A program made the translations under genes and the position numbers. The notes under the pieces are model-generated. The model had not been told where the DNA came from and ran no database searches. It saw only the letters and a list, made by a program, of their open reading frames with translations. Positions 18,646-27,721 of a stretch of DNA of 64,000 nt are shown here, one piece after another (position 1 is the stretch's first letter; each line of letters begins with the position of its first letter). The stretch spans positions 1 through 64,000 of the forward strand of contig CBDDKW010000005.1 in NCBI GenBank assembly GCA_965230425.1, written 5' to 3'. This DNA comes from CBDDKW01 sp965230425. Its GTDB lineage: Bacteria; Pseudomonadota; Gammaproteobacteria; UBA1113.

Positions 18646-19677
18646 ATGCCAAAATCAATTGAAAAAATAGTACTGCAGTTAATACCTCTGACCGGCATAG
18701 AGACAGAAGATACTTGGCTATTTAATAATAATCCTGATTTACTAAAGATTGAGCATTCTCCAGCGGCTGACTCTACACCACCAAACTGTCACGATACATC
18801 GTTACATGTTGACTACAAAGTTAGAGAGTTACAGCTCAAATACCACTCCACAAGCATAGAGATTTTTATGGGAAATGAATATAAACCCCTGCATGATGGG
18901 GGTATTCTTGAGTTGTCAGGAGTACTATTCAGGATAAAACTGTCGCTACACGAACCAACTACATTTATTTCAAGAGCGCAAGACGAGCCTAGTTCTTTTA
19001 ATGAGTCACTGGATGAGGTCTGGGATAGTTTAGCGCATATGCCTATAAATAAGCACCAACAAACTTATGCCTCATATATACATGGCCAAGACAATATGCC
19101 TAACATATCAGCTAAGAATAATCTTGATTTTTTATTCAAAGGGCAACAGGAGCATGAGTGTGAGCCGCACTATCGAAATAATATAGATAGCCTTTTCCCA
19201 GATAATGCACGGACTAGTATTCCACAACTCAATTCTAATGTTTTTATTCCTGAAGTTGCAGATAGGCAAGTATCATCTAGGACAAGATTTAATGTGTTAA
19301 GCAATGAGGTTGGAAATAACAATGTCGAAAATGTCCCTGTACAACTGAGCAAAGTGAATGATTATCAAGGTGACAACCCTACTGAGCAGCTTGTGCATCA
19401 TGGACAAGGAAATGTCTTACGTGATCTTGGGATGGATGAGAGCAGTGCTACCCTTATAAATAGAGATTTCACATCGGGTAAACCTAGTTATTCGGAACAA
19501 GCTCCAATAGATATTCTAGATGAATTTCTAAATGATGATTACGTGGCAGCAGACGTACAGCAATCATTCTCTGTTGACTCAGATAGAGGCAACCAATACA
19601 CAAAAAATTTTAATAGTATGAAACAAACTAAAGGTATTTTTAAAAAAATTACTAGCACAATTAAAAGATTAACATAA
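18646..19677 (+). CDS. Putative FHA-like T6SS accessory protein (TagH-like)
   Basis: The 343-residue product has a short N-terminal beta-rich part (about residues 45-105) with the spacing of an FHA fold: LHVDYKVRELQLKYHS, EIFMGNEYKPLHDGGILELSGVLFRIKL. A long hydrophilic, probably disordered tail rich in Asn, Asp, Ser and Gln follows. FHA proteins (TagH/Fha) bind phosphothreonine and regulate some T6SSs together with a PpkA kinase. No kinase or phosphatase gene is visible here, so phospho-regulation is doubtful. The position just before tssJKLM fits a TagH-like role, but the domain call is weak. Confidence 0.5.
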   Translation: MPKSIEKIVLQLIPLTGIETEDTWLFNNNPDLLKIEHSPAADSTPPNCHDTSLHVDYKVRELQLKYHSTSIEIFMGNEYKPLHDGGILELSGVLFRIKLSLHEPTTFISRAQDEPSSFNESLDEVWDSLAHMPINKHQQTYASYIHGQDNMPNISAKNNLDFLFKGQQEHECEPHYRNNIDSLFPDNARTSIPQLNSNVFIPEVADRQVSSRTRFNVLSNEVGNNNVENVPVQLSKVNDYQGDNPTEQLVHHGQGNVLRDLGMDESSATLINRDFTSGKPSYSEQAPIDILDEFLNDDYVAADVQQSFSVDSDRGNQYTKNFNSMKQTKGIFKKITSTIKRLT

Positions 19678-19709
19678 TTTGTGTTGTTAATTACAGCACT
19701 TAAAAGTAA

Positions 19710-19815
19710 GAAATCTTCCCTGTTTGCGGGGGAGTCAGAAGCGCTAGGTTTTCCCAAAGAGAGCGTGCAAGCTCTCGTTGGGGCGCGCCGTGGGTGTTCC
19801 CCGTGCAGGCGAAAT
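19710..19815 (+). repeat. Palindromic interspersed element, copy A
   Basis: This segment of about 106 bp is GC-rich against AT-rich surroundings. It is clearly homologous to 61550-61656 (opposite strand), including shared GAGTCAGA and GCGCT motifs and a central hairpin with the loop TTGCAC. In this copy the stem is GAGAGC/GCTCTC flanked by CCCAA/TTGGG; in the other it is CCCAAGGGGA/TCCCCTTGGG. The stems differ in sequence yet still pair, so the fold seems to be kept. It lies between the FHA-like gene and tssJ. Confidence 0.75.
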
Positions 19816-19888
19816 AATACCAGGAAACAATTGCGGTTACTCACGGCCGAGTTGTTGAAAAATGATATTAATTTTTCAAGGAGTCAAA

Positions 19889-20362
19889 ATGAAGAATATG
19901 AAAAAATTCATTTCTATTATAGGTTTATGTGCAACAGTATGCCTAGCAACTACTTCATGTGGCCTTTTCAACGGTGGGACGCCACAGGCTATTATTGATA
20001 TAAATGCAGCTCAATACCTGAATCCTGATATAACAGGCAGGTCATCACCTGTAGTTTTGACTATCTATATACTCAAAACGCCTTTCAAGTTTAATCAAGC
20101 AGATTATTATGCACTTGCTGAAAACAGTGCAAAAGCGCTAGGTGACACACTAATTGATAAAGAGACAAGGGTAGTAAGGCCCAATTCAAGATTATTAATA
20201 AAAATGCCATTAGCTACTAATGCGGAGTATTTAGCAGTGACAGCATCATATCGCAATATAAATAATACAAAGTGGCGTCGGATTGTTAAATTATCAAAAG
20301 ATAAAACAACAAAGATTAAGCTCGATTTAGAATCGCAAGGACTAGTTATAAATAATAAGTAA
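19889..20362 (+). CDS. tssJ: TssJ outer membrane lipoprotein of the T6SS
   Basis: TssJ anchors the TssJLM envelope complex to the outer membrane and contacts the periplasmic end of TssM. The lipoprotein signal sequence ends LATTSC with Cys24 as the lipid site and Gly at +2, compatible with outer membrane sorting. The mature part (PVVLTIYILKTPFKFNQADYYAL, RLLIKMPLATNAEYLAVTASYR) matches the transthyretin-like TssJ fold. ATG at 19889 follows AAGGAG; the upstream frame at 19862 would spoil the signal peptide. It is 157 residues long and tssK begins 10 bases later. Confidence 0.93.
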   Translation: MKNMKKFISIIGLCATVCLATTSCGLFNGGTPQAIIDINAAQYLNPDITGRSSPVVLTIYILKTPFKFNQADYYALAENSAKALGDTLIDKETRVVRPNSRLLIKMPLATNAEYLAVTASYRNINNTKWRRIVKLSKDKTTKIKLDLESQGLVINNK

Positions 20363-20372
20363 GGATTATCTG

Positions 20373-21704
20373 ATGGTGATGGAAAATAAAGTGGTCTGGC
20401 AGGAGGGAATGTTATTGTTACCTCAGCATTTTCAGCAAAGCGATCGATATGTCGAACGCTTAGTCAGAGATAACAATGCCATGATTAATGATAACTTTTG
20501 GGGGTTTTCAGAGCTTACAGTTGATAAAGATTTATTATCAGTTGGTAAAATAGGTCTTGTAAATGCACGAGGGTTGATGCCTGATGGAACATCGTTCCAT
20601 GCTCCCTATCAAGATATATTGCCTACACCAATCGAACTGCGTGAAGGCTTAAAAAATACGCTGGTATATTTAGCTATTCCTTTACGACAAGCTAATCGAG
20701 CTGAATTTCAAGCTGAGCAGCTAGGCCAATACCATCGTTATAAATCAGTAGAATTCGATGCAGTGGATATGATTTCGAATGGTAGTGATATGACTCCAAT
20801 CCAAGTTGCCTCGCTGAATTTGGTTATACTCACAGATTATGATGATAGAGACGGTTTTATTTGTCTGCCTTTTACTCGTATTATCGAAATGCGAAGTAAT
20901 GGACATATTCTGCTTGATGAAGGGTTCGAGCCGTCATGGTTAGATATACATCAATCTCGCAGGCTGAATAATTTTATCCAAGAAATATATGACTTACTCA
21001 ATCTTAGAGCGGAAATGATTTCAGGCCGTCTGACTAACAGTCAACAGACAGGTACGGCTGAAGTTATCGACTTTATGTTACTGCAATTAGTAAATCGCTA
21101 TGAGCTAATCTTTATGCATTTATTTAATAAGCAGCCCTTACATCCACAAGAGCTGTACTACATCGCTATACAGTTGTTAGCAGAAATGTCAACGTATACT
21201 ACTGAGAGGCGTCGGCCAACAATACCTGCTAAGTATAACCATCGCGACATGGAGACTACATTTAGTACGTTAATAGAAGAAACACGACACGAATTGACAG
21301 TGATACTAGAACAAAATGCCACACAAATTTTTCTTGAGAGTCGAACGCCAGGTTTATGGATTGGTCAAATTAATGATAAGCAGTTATTGCAAGAGAGAGA
21401 ATTTGTTTTAGCAGTGTACGCTGACTTACCCGTTGAGAATATACGTACATCACTTGCCAATCAAATCAAAATAGCACCAGTAGAAGAAATACAAATACTC
21501 GTTAGTAAAGCACTACCAGGTGTCCCAGTGACGCCTTTAGCCGTCACTCCGCGCCAGATCCCATATCATGCAAACTTCTCTTATTTCTCAATAAATACAA
21601 ATGACCCATTATGGGTCAAGTTAACACAATCATCAGCTATTGCATTACATCTTAGCGGTAATATACCAGGGGTGAGCATAGAGCTATGGGCAATAAAAGG
21701 ATAA
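20373..21704 (+). CDS. tssK: TssK T6SS baseplate subunit
   Basis: TssK trimers connect the baseplate wedges to the TssLM membrane complex. The N-terminus VWQEGMLLLPQHFQQSDRYVERLV is the family hallmark. The central and C-terminal parts (HPQELYYIAIQLLAEMSTYT; FSTLIEETRHEL) also match. The length, 443 residues, is normal. AAGGA lies 7 bases before the ATG. It is followed after 4 bases by tssL, and so belongs to the tssJKLM-ABC operon. Confidence 0.96.
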   Translation: MVMENKVVWQEGMLLLPQHFQQSDRYVERLVRDNNAMINDNFWGFSELTVDKDLLSVGKIGLVNARGLMPDGTSFHAPYQDILPTPIELREGLKNTLVYLAIPLRQANRAEFQAEQLGQYHRYKSVEFDAVDMISNGSDMTPIQVASLNLVILTDYDDRDGFICLPFTRIIEMRSNGHILLDEGFEPSWLDIHQSRRLNNFIQEIYDLLNLRAEMISGRLTNSQQTGTAEVIDFMLLQLVNRYELIFMHLFNKQPLHPQELYYIAIQLLAEMSTYTTERRRPTIPAKYNHRDMETTFSTLIEETRHELTVILEQNATQIFLESRTPGLWIGQINDKQLLQEREFVLAVYADLPVENIRTSLANQIKIAPVEEIQILVSKALPGVPVTPLAVTPRQIPYHANFSYFSINTNDPLWVKLTQSSAIALHLSGNIPGVSIELWAIKG

Positions 21705-21708
21705 GCTA

Positions 21709-22563
21709 ATGCAAGCACAATATAATAACACAGCTATGCCATTAACTTCACCACAGAAAAATAATTTTGTAAGTGGTGATTCTGTTTCAGCTATTCAAGC
21801 TGGCATGTCAGGAAGCAACAATGATGAACAATTCAATTATTTGCTCAAAGCCGCAATGCCTTTACTCACATTAATTGCACACATACGTCACACTACACAA
21901 GCGCCTAATTTAGATATATTTCGTGCGCAAATAGTTGATGAAATAAATCGTTATAGTAAAAGGTTATCGGTACATGGATATAATCATCAAACAATTCTTG
22001 CCACTCACTATTGTCTCTGTACTGCTTTAGATGAAGCAATACTAGCGAGCACTTGGGGTACTAAAAGTATATGGACACAAGGCGGGCTATTAATGCACTT
22101 TCATAACGAAACTTGGGGTGGAACACGGTTTTACATTATTTTAGAAAATATGTTAAACGACATGCGAGCTAATATTGATTTTGTTGAATTACTCTATTTT
22201 CTTCTTAGTCTAGGTTTTGAAGGTAAATTTTATGGTGAAGAAAAGCTGACAACACGCGAAGAAATTAGAAACCGCATATTTTATAATATTCGTAGTGCAA
22301 AGATGAAACCAGATAAAATTATATCCTCACAACAGTATCAAGTGACACAAAGTGATACTGGTCATAGGCAAGTTAGTAAAATTAAACGAATCATTTTATT
22401 TACACTAGTTGTAAGTATTAGTTTATTCAGTATTTTTAACTATAAATTATATAGTTTATCCAGCCCACTGGTTAAAAAATTTAACCAGATAAGCACGGTG
22501 TCTCCGGTAACAAATTTTAGTCAAGTGATTTCGCGCCCTATTGTTATAAGAGATAGCAACTAA
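21709..22563 (+). CDS. tssL: TssL (DotU/IcmH-like) inner membrane protein
   Basis: TssL is a tail-anchored inner membrane protein whose cytoplasmic hook-shaped domain docks the baseplate. The DotU core is visible: CTALDEAILASTWG, LLMHFHNETWGGTRFY, FLLSLGFEGKFYG. A single span (about 225-245, IILFTLVVSISLFSIF) sits near the C-terminus. No peptidoglycan-binding (OmpA-like) extension is present; the protein ends at 284 residues. Peptidoglycan anchoring, if any, must come from another protein. Confidence 0.95.
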   Translation: MQAQYNNTAMPLTSPQKNNFVSGDSVSAIQAGMSGSNNDEQFNYLLKAAMPLLTLIAHIRHTTQAPNLDIFRAQIVDEINRYSKRLSVHGYNHQTILATHYCLCTALDEAILASTWGTKSIWTQGGLLMHFHNETWGGTRFYIILENMLNDMRANIDFVELLYFLLSLGFEGKFYGEEKLTTREEIRNRIFYNIRSAKMKPDKIISSQQYQVTQSDTGHRQVSKIKRIILFTLVVSISLFSIFNYKLYSLSSPLVKKFNQISTVSPVTNFSQVISRPIVIRDSN

Positions 22564-22578
22564 TTTAGGATAGTATAT

Positions 22579-25500
22579 ATGAGTGTATTAGGATTTATAA
22601 AAAATATATCAGCAAAGGTGAAAATTAACATTCTAATCATTATGATTGTTGTAGTTTTGATTTGGTTAGTTTTACCCTACATAGAGATAAATAACAGTCA
22701 GCCTTTTGCAAGTATGCAAGTGCGGTGTTTGCTCACATTAATTGCAGCGTTATTGGCAATATGTAAAGTTCTTCTTGATAAAGTTCAAGAGCATAAAAGT
22801 GGTTTTTTAAAAGTTTTCTTAGCTAGAATTCGTGCAGTGTGGGGTGCTATCAAGTCATCTAAAACAGCATTTTGTTCATATACGCAGTATAAATATTCAC
22901 TTATTAAGAACAAACTAGTACAAGATCACAAAAAGCGTAGCCTAAACCGCCTACCATGGTATTTAGTATTAGGAACACAGAACTCAGGTAAGTCAACACT
23001 GATTCATAGCATGAATATCAACTATGTGAAACCGGAGTACTTCGGTGAAGAAGCGCAACGATATTTACAAGATATACCTAATTACGACTGGTGGTTTTCA
23101 GAGCAAGCCGTCATGATTGAGCCTGTGAAACAAGAACAAGATGAAAATGAGCTAAGCTGGCGAAAATTTATTAAATTATTGAAACGTGAGCGTAAAAACA
23201 AGCCAGTCAATGGCATTATTGTGACTTTTGAACTTTCAGATTTACTTCTGTATGCAAATCAAGACAGACAAGCATTTATTCAGCAGATTGCACATTCCAT
23301 ACGTTCACTCCATACAGCTTTTAGCGCGCAGATCCCTGTTTACGTTATTTTCAACAAAAGTGATGCTGTGGAAGGTTTCATGGAGTTTTTCAATGACTTA
23401 AGTCACGAAGAATTAAGACAAGTGATGGGAGTAAGCTTTCCTATAGAGCTATGTAACGAGCCGGGATTTTCCATTGACCATTTTCAGCGTGAGTATAGCA
23501 AAATTATAGACAAGTTAACCCGTCGGATAATGTGGGCATTTGATTCAGAGCGGTCGCTACGTGGGAGAGAGCTAATTAACTCATTTCCGCAACAAATGCA
23601 GCTATTTCGCAGGCCATTGGAGAGCTTTATTGCAGAGTTATTTGGTTCAACTCGCTATCCCAAGGCCCTACAGCTACGGGGTATTTATTTTACCAGTTGT
23701 AACCAAGACCCTTTGCAGTCACATGATTTCTTATTACAGGCCATGTCAAAGAAATTCCAGTTAGTACCGCCACAATTTGAGCGTCCTGCAAGAATGAGTG
23801 AAAGTTATTTTACAAGAAACATATTTTTTCAAATGATTTATCCTGAGAGTCGTTATTTAGGTGAAAGCGAGCGCAGTAAGCGAGTACGCAAATATAACTA
23901 TACAGCCGCATTGGTTATGGCACCAGTCATCATGGTAGCCTTAACTTATATGCTTTACCACGGTTATCAATATAATCGACGCGAATTAAAACAAGCGCGT
24001 GATAGTCTTGTAAGATTTAATCTTGCTGAGCAGCAGTTTGCATCGAATGATTCAAGTATTGAGCATACTCTTCCACTGCTTGATGCATTGGAGTTTTCCA
24101 GTGAAATCTATCAACAAGCACCATTCTCCTCGAGAATGATTTTTACTGATTTGCGTACTGAAAATGCTATTAATGCTGCTCTTGAGCGCACACTAAGTTC
24201 AGCCTATCTACCGCGTATTGCTGCTAAGCTCGAATCCGATTTAGATAAGAACATTGTTGACCAGAATTTGCTGTATGCAACATTGAAAGGTTATTTAGCG
24301 TTCAGTAGCACAGAATCTTCAGATGCTTTAGCATTGAAAGCACCTATGGAATATCAATGGGCAATGGTACATAAGGGAGATCCTATTGTTGAAAATAAAT
24401 TACGCAACTATCTCAATATGGCGATACAAAGCCCAGTGGATAAGCTACCATTGAACCAATTATTGATAAATCGTGTACGACGTAATCTAGCGGAGATTGT
24501 ACCTGCAGACAGGGCATATGGGTTGTTAAAGCTACGTGCTAGTGTGACTGATCTTGCTGATTTGGGGCTTGACTCATCGAGTGGTGTGCTATTTAGCAAA
24601 GTATTTACAGATGCAAATAAGCAATCAGCTATTCCAGCTTTGTACACATACAAAGGCTATAAAAATATTTTTAAAAAAACCAATACAGATATAGCCAAAG
24701 AAGTTGCAGAAGATAATAAAGCTGTGGGTTTGGATGCGAATCTTGAAAAAGGTAATGATTACAAAAAAATTAGTTATATTACTCAGTCGAAGTATAGTAA
24801 AGATTATGTTGATATTTGGAATACAGAACTGAAACATATCAATATAATTAAATTTAAGGATATTAAACATGCGGTTAGTGTTTTAAATGCTATTCTGAGT
24901 CAAGATTCACCTGTAGCTAACATACTAAACATTGTCTATTATAACACTGATAGTATTCATGGACATAATTTTACAATCGCTAGGCAATTTAAACCGATCA
25001 ATGAATATTATAAAAGTGACGCGTCGCACGCTTCGTGGAAGCAAATGAGTCAAACTTTAGCAGAGTTAAAACAGTACCTGCAAAAAATAAATGATACACC
25101 CGATCCACATGCCGCAGCCTATAAAATCAGTATGGAAATTATCAGCGGTAAATCAAAAGATAATCCACTAATAAAGCTATTAGAAGAAGCTCATGAAGCA
25201 CCATCCCCAATGTCACGTTGGCTCAATCAAATCGCACAAAATAGCTGGCAAGTCATTGCTGAAAATGCACAAGAATACCTTAATGGCCATTGGGCAGACG
25301 ATGTTTATGCTAATTACAGTAATGCTGTGAATTATAAATATCCGTTTAAAACAACGGCAAAATCACAAATATCAATAGAAGATTTTAGCTCCTTATTCAG
25401 TAAATCTGGCGATATGGAAAAATACTTCAAACATTATCTAAAACCTTTTATTAATACAACGACAACACCTTGGTCACTGTATCGAGTATCGGGCCTCTCT

Positions 25501-25995
25501 ATGCACATACCACATGAGTCGGTGCACTTATTTGAGCGAGCGAATCAAATACGCCATGCTTATTTTTCCGGTAAGGGTGACCACGCTAAAATAAAATTCG
25601 ATATTCAGCCTGTGACCTTAAGTAGCGATGCAAGCAGTGTACGCCTAGCCTTCGGCAGTAAAGTATTACTATATCAGCATGGGCCAAGAGTCATATCTTC
25701 AATTACATGGCCATTAGCTGATGGCCAGGAGCAATCCAGTATTACATTAACTGACTTTAATCCAAACCAGCACAGATATTCAACATATGGACCTTGGTCG
25801 ATATTCCAAATTTTTCAACACGGAAAAGTAAACCATTTATCTGGTGATGGTACTTATCTATATACAGTTAACCTTGATGGCTACAAAGCAAGCTATAAAT
25901 TATCCGGGATCACAGGTAACGTATTTAACTTACATTTACTTGCAAACTTTAGATTACCATCACACATTGCTAAGCACATACAAAACAAAGACTAG
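22579..25995 (+). CDS. tssM: TssM (IcmF-like) inner membrane protein
   Basis: TssM spans the periplasm and links TssL to TssJ. The 1138-residue protein has two N-terminal spans (about 16-35 and 49-66), a cytoplasmic NTPase-like domain with Walker A GTQNSGKS (132-139), a third span near residues 440-460 (AALVMAPVIMVALTYMLY), and a long periplasmic part including the ImcF-related and C-terminal TssJ-binding regions (DIQPVTLSSDASSVRLAFGS; GPWSIFQIFQHG). The length is typical. The order tssL-tssM-tssA is tight (15 and 12 bases between genes). Confidence 0.96.
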   Translation: MSVLGFIKNISAKVKINILIIMIVVVLIWLVLPYIEINNSQPFASMQVRCLLTLIAALLAICKVLLDKVQEHKSGFLKVFLARIRAVWGAIKSSKTAFCSYTQYKYSLIKNKLVQDHKKRSLNRLPWYLVLGTQNSGKSTLIHSMNINYVKPEYFGEEAQRYLQDIPNYDWWFSEQAVMIEPVKQEQDENELSWRKFIKLLKRERKNKPVNGIIVTFELSDLLLYANQDRQAFIQQIAHSIRSLHTAFSAQIPVYVIFNKSDAVEGFMEFFNDLSHEELRQVMGVSFPIELCNEPGFSIDHFQREYSKIIDKLTRRIMWAFDSERSLRGRELINSFPQQMQLFRRPLESFIAELFGSTRYPKALQLRGIYFTSCNQDPLQSHDFLLQAMSKKFQLVPPQFERPARMSESYFTRNIFFQMIYPESRYLGESERSKRVRKYNYTAALVMAPVIMVALTYMLYHGYQYNRRELKQARDSLVRFNLAEQQFASNDSSIEHTLPLLDALEFSSEIYQQAPFSSRMIFTDLRTENAINAALERTLSSAYLPRIAAKLESDLDKNIVDQNLLYATLKGYLAFSSTESSDALALKAPMEYQWAMVHKGDPIVENKLRNYLNMAIQSPVDKLPLNQLLINRVRRNLAEIVPADRAYGLLKLRASVTDLADLGLDSSSGVLFSKVFTDANKQSAIPALYTYKGYKNIFKKTNTDIAKEVAEDNKAVGLDANLEKGNDYKKISYITQSKYSKDYVDIWNTELKHINIIKFKDIKHAVSVLNAILSQDSPVANILNIVYYNTDSIHGHNFTIARQFKPINEYYKSDASHASWKQMSQTLAELKQYLQKINDTPDPHAAAYKISMEIISGKSKDNPLIKLLEEAHEAPSPMSRWLNQIAQNSWQVIAENAQEYLNGHWADDVYANYSNAVNYKYPFKTTAKSQISIEDFSSLFSKSGDMEKYFKHYLKPFINTTTTPWSLYRVSGLSMHIPHESVHLFERANQIRHAYFSGKGDHAKIKFDIQPVTLSSDASSVRLAFGSKVLLYQHGPRVISSITWPLADGQEQSSITLTDFNPNQHRYSTYGPWSIFQIFQHGKVNHLSGDGTYLYTVNLDGYKASYKLSGITGNVFNLHLLANFRLPSHIAKHIQNKD

Positions 25996-26007
25996 GAACA
26001 AGAGCTT

Positions 26008-27132
26008 ATGAATATCGATATAGAAAATTTGACTCAGAACATTACTGATGATAATCCCGTTGGCGATGATATTAAAAGCGACCCTTCTCCAAATTCACTT
26101 TTTTATCAGATAAAAGATGCACGTAACGCCGCTAGAACCATAGAGCGCAAACAATTAACGCAAGAGACGGAGGAAGATCCTCTTAAACACTGGGAAAAAG
26201 TGGTAAATCTAGGTGTTACCATCCTAAGCACCCACTGTAAGCATTTAGATGTAGCGGTCTGGTTGGCTGAGGCTTTAGTAAGATTCGATGGCTTTCGAGG
26301 CTTGTCTTTAGGCTTTCAATTAATCAATGCGCTATTAAAACAATATTGGGAAAATTTATACCCAAATTTAGATGACGAAGGGGCTATCCTAAGGCTCGCC
26401 TCTCTCACGGGCTTGAACGGAGAGGAAAAAGAGGGAAGTTTAATTATGCCTATACGCAATATACTGATCACACAGGGCGACTCTCCAGGCCCATATGCAT
26501 TATGGCAGTACCAAAATGCCCTAGAGTATCAACATTTAGCCGAGGATAAATTAGAGCAAAAACAAAAACAAGGGTTGCCAATTTTAACAGATGTATATGC
26601 AGCCGTTCGTGAAACAGAAGTGGGTTTCTATACAGAACTAATCAACGATATAGAAGATGCTATATACAGCTATCAAGAAATAATTGACTTTTTGGTTATA
26701 CAATGTGCTGAACAAACTCCCCCCTCGTCAATGTTGAATGACGCAATGAGTTCATTTAGACAGCATGTTGACTTTATTATCAATAGCGTTCCTGAAAAAT
26801 TTACAGACTTGCTTAGTGAAGATTCTAGTGCTAAAGATATGAAGCAACTGCAAAGTACCAACGAGGCATTGCCGGTGCATATTTCAAGTGTAGCACAGCA
26901 CAGTATAGAACATAATGCACAGATAAATTCCCGTAATGAAGCATTAAATTACTTGGTTCTGGTTGCTAACTATTTCAGAAAAGCTGAGCCACAATCAGTA
27001 GTACCATACTTAATTGAGCGAACGATTAAATGGGGCAATTTACCCTTACCAGAGTTGTTAAAAGAATTAATTAAAGATGATAAAGCTTTAACTGAAATCT
27101 ATGCCTTATCAGGCATTGTTGATAAAAAGTAG
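26008..27132 (+). CDS. tssA: TssA T6SS baseplate/sheath assembly protein (ImpA N-terminal domain)
   Basis: TssA primes and coordinates tail polymerisation. The ImpA_N domain is evident at about residues 10-150: NPVGDDIKSDPSPNSLFYQIKDARNAAR, KHLDVAVWLAEALVRFDGFRGL, YWENLYPNLDD. Its C-terminal part (about 300-374: NSRNEALNYLVLVANYFRKAEPQSVVPYLIERTIKWG) matches the class with a conserved terminal helical domain. The gene sits between tssM and tssB, with 54 bases before tssB. Confidence 0.93.
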   Translation: MNIDIENLTQNITDDNPVGDDIKSDPSPNSLFYQIKDARNAARTIERKQLTQETEEDPLKHWEKVVNLGVTILSTHCKHLDVAVWLAEALVRFDGFRGLSLGFQLINALLKQYWENLYPNLDDEGAILRLASLTGLNGEEKEGSLIMPIRNILITQGDSPGPYALWQYQNALEYQHLAEDKLEQKQKQGLPILTDVYAAVRETEVGFYTELINDIEDAIYSYQEIIDFLVIQCAEQTPPSSMLNDAMSSFRQHVDFIINSVPEKFTDLLSEDSSAKDMKQLQSTNEALPVHISSVAQHSIEHNAQINSRNEALNYLVLVANYFRKAEPQSVVPYLIERTIKWGNLPLPELLKELIKDDKALTEIYALSGIVDKK

Positions 27133-27186
27133 CAGCTATAGCTACGGAATGTAATATGTTTTTATAAACACTGAGGAGACAGTAAA

Positions 27187-27696
27187 ATGAGTATTCACGA
27201 TAAATTAGACCGCGTTCGCAAGCCGCGAGTTCATATTAAGTATGAAGTTGAGACTGAAGGCGCGACTGTACAAAAAGAACTACCTTTTGTAGTGGGTGTG
27301 ATGGGCGATTATTCAGGCAATAATCCGGCTGAACCACTCAAGCCGTTGAAAGAGCGCAAATTTACTCATATTGATCGAGACAACTTCAATGAAGTGATGC
27401 GAAAAAATGCGCCAGGCGTGAGTATGCGCGTGAAGAATACTCTCAACCCGGATGCAGAAGATTCTGAATTAGCAGTGGATTTGCAATTTAAATCGATGCA
27501 AGATTTTGAACCTGAACAGATTGTACAACAAGTACCCGCATTACGCGAGCTAAAGGCTGTGCGTGATAAACTGCGTGACTTATTATCCAAATCTGATCGT
27601 TCACCCGAGCTAGAAGCACTTTTAGAAGAAACCCTGCAAAATACTGACAAAGTTTCAGAACTAGCCGCAGCGTTAGCTGTCAAACAGCCGGATTAA
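27187..27696 (+). CDS. tssB: TssB (VipA) small sheath subunit
   Basis: TssB pairs with TssC to form the contractile sheath. The N-terminus ([24 protein letters not shown]) and [16 protein letters not shown] are diagnostic, with [15 protein letters not shown] following. The length, 169 residues, is normal. GAGGAG precedes the ATG. TssC begins 25 bases after its stop. This stretch of tssB-tssC has fewer A/T-rich codons than neighbouring tssLM, as is common for highly expressed sheath genes. Confidence 0.97.
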   Translation: MSIHDKLDRVRKPRVHIKYEVETEGATVQKELPFVVGVMGDYSGNNPAEPLKPLKERKFTHIDRDNFNEVMRKNAPGVSMRVKNTLNPDAEDSELAVDLQFKSMQDFEPEQIVQQVPALRELKAVRDKLRDLLSKSDRSPELEALLEETLQNTDKVSELAAALAVKQPD

Positions 27697-27721
27697 ATAT
27701 CTATAATTGAGGAATAAAACT

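Noticed and set aside
19681..19998. 105-codon plus-strand frame across the palindromic element
   Set aside because: It runs through the repeat and into tssJ in a different frame. tssJ has a strong ribosome binding site and lipoprotein signal in its own frame.
21709..25995. Dot/Icm type IVB genes (icmH/dotU and icmF)
   Set aside because: TssL and TssM are homologous to IcmH/DotU and IcmF, but they lie within a full T6SS operon beside tssK and tssA, and no other Dot/Icm gene is visible.
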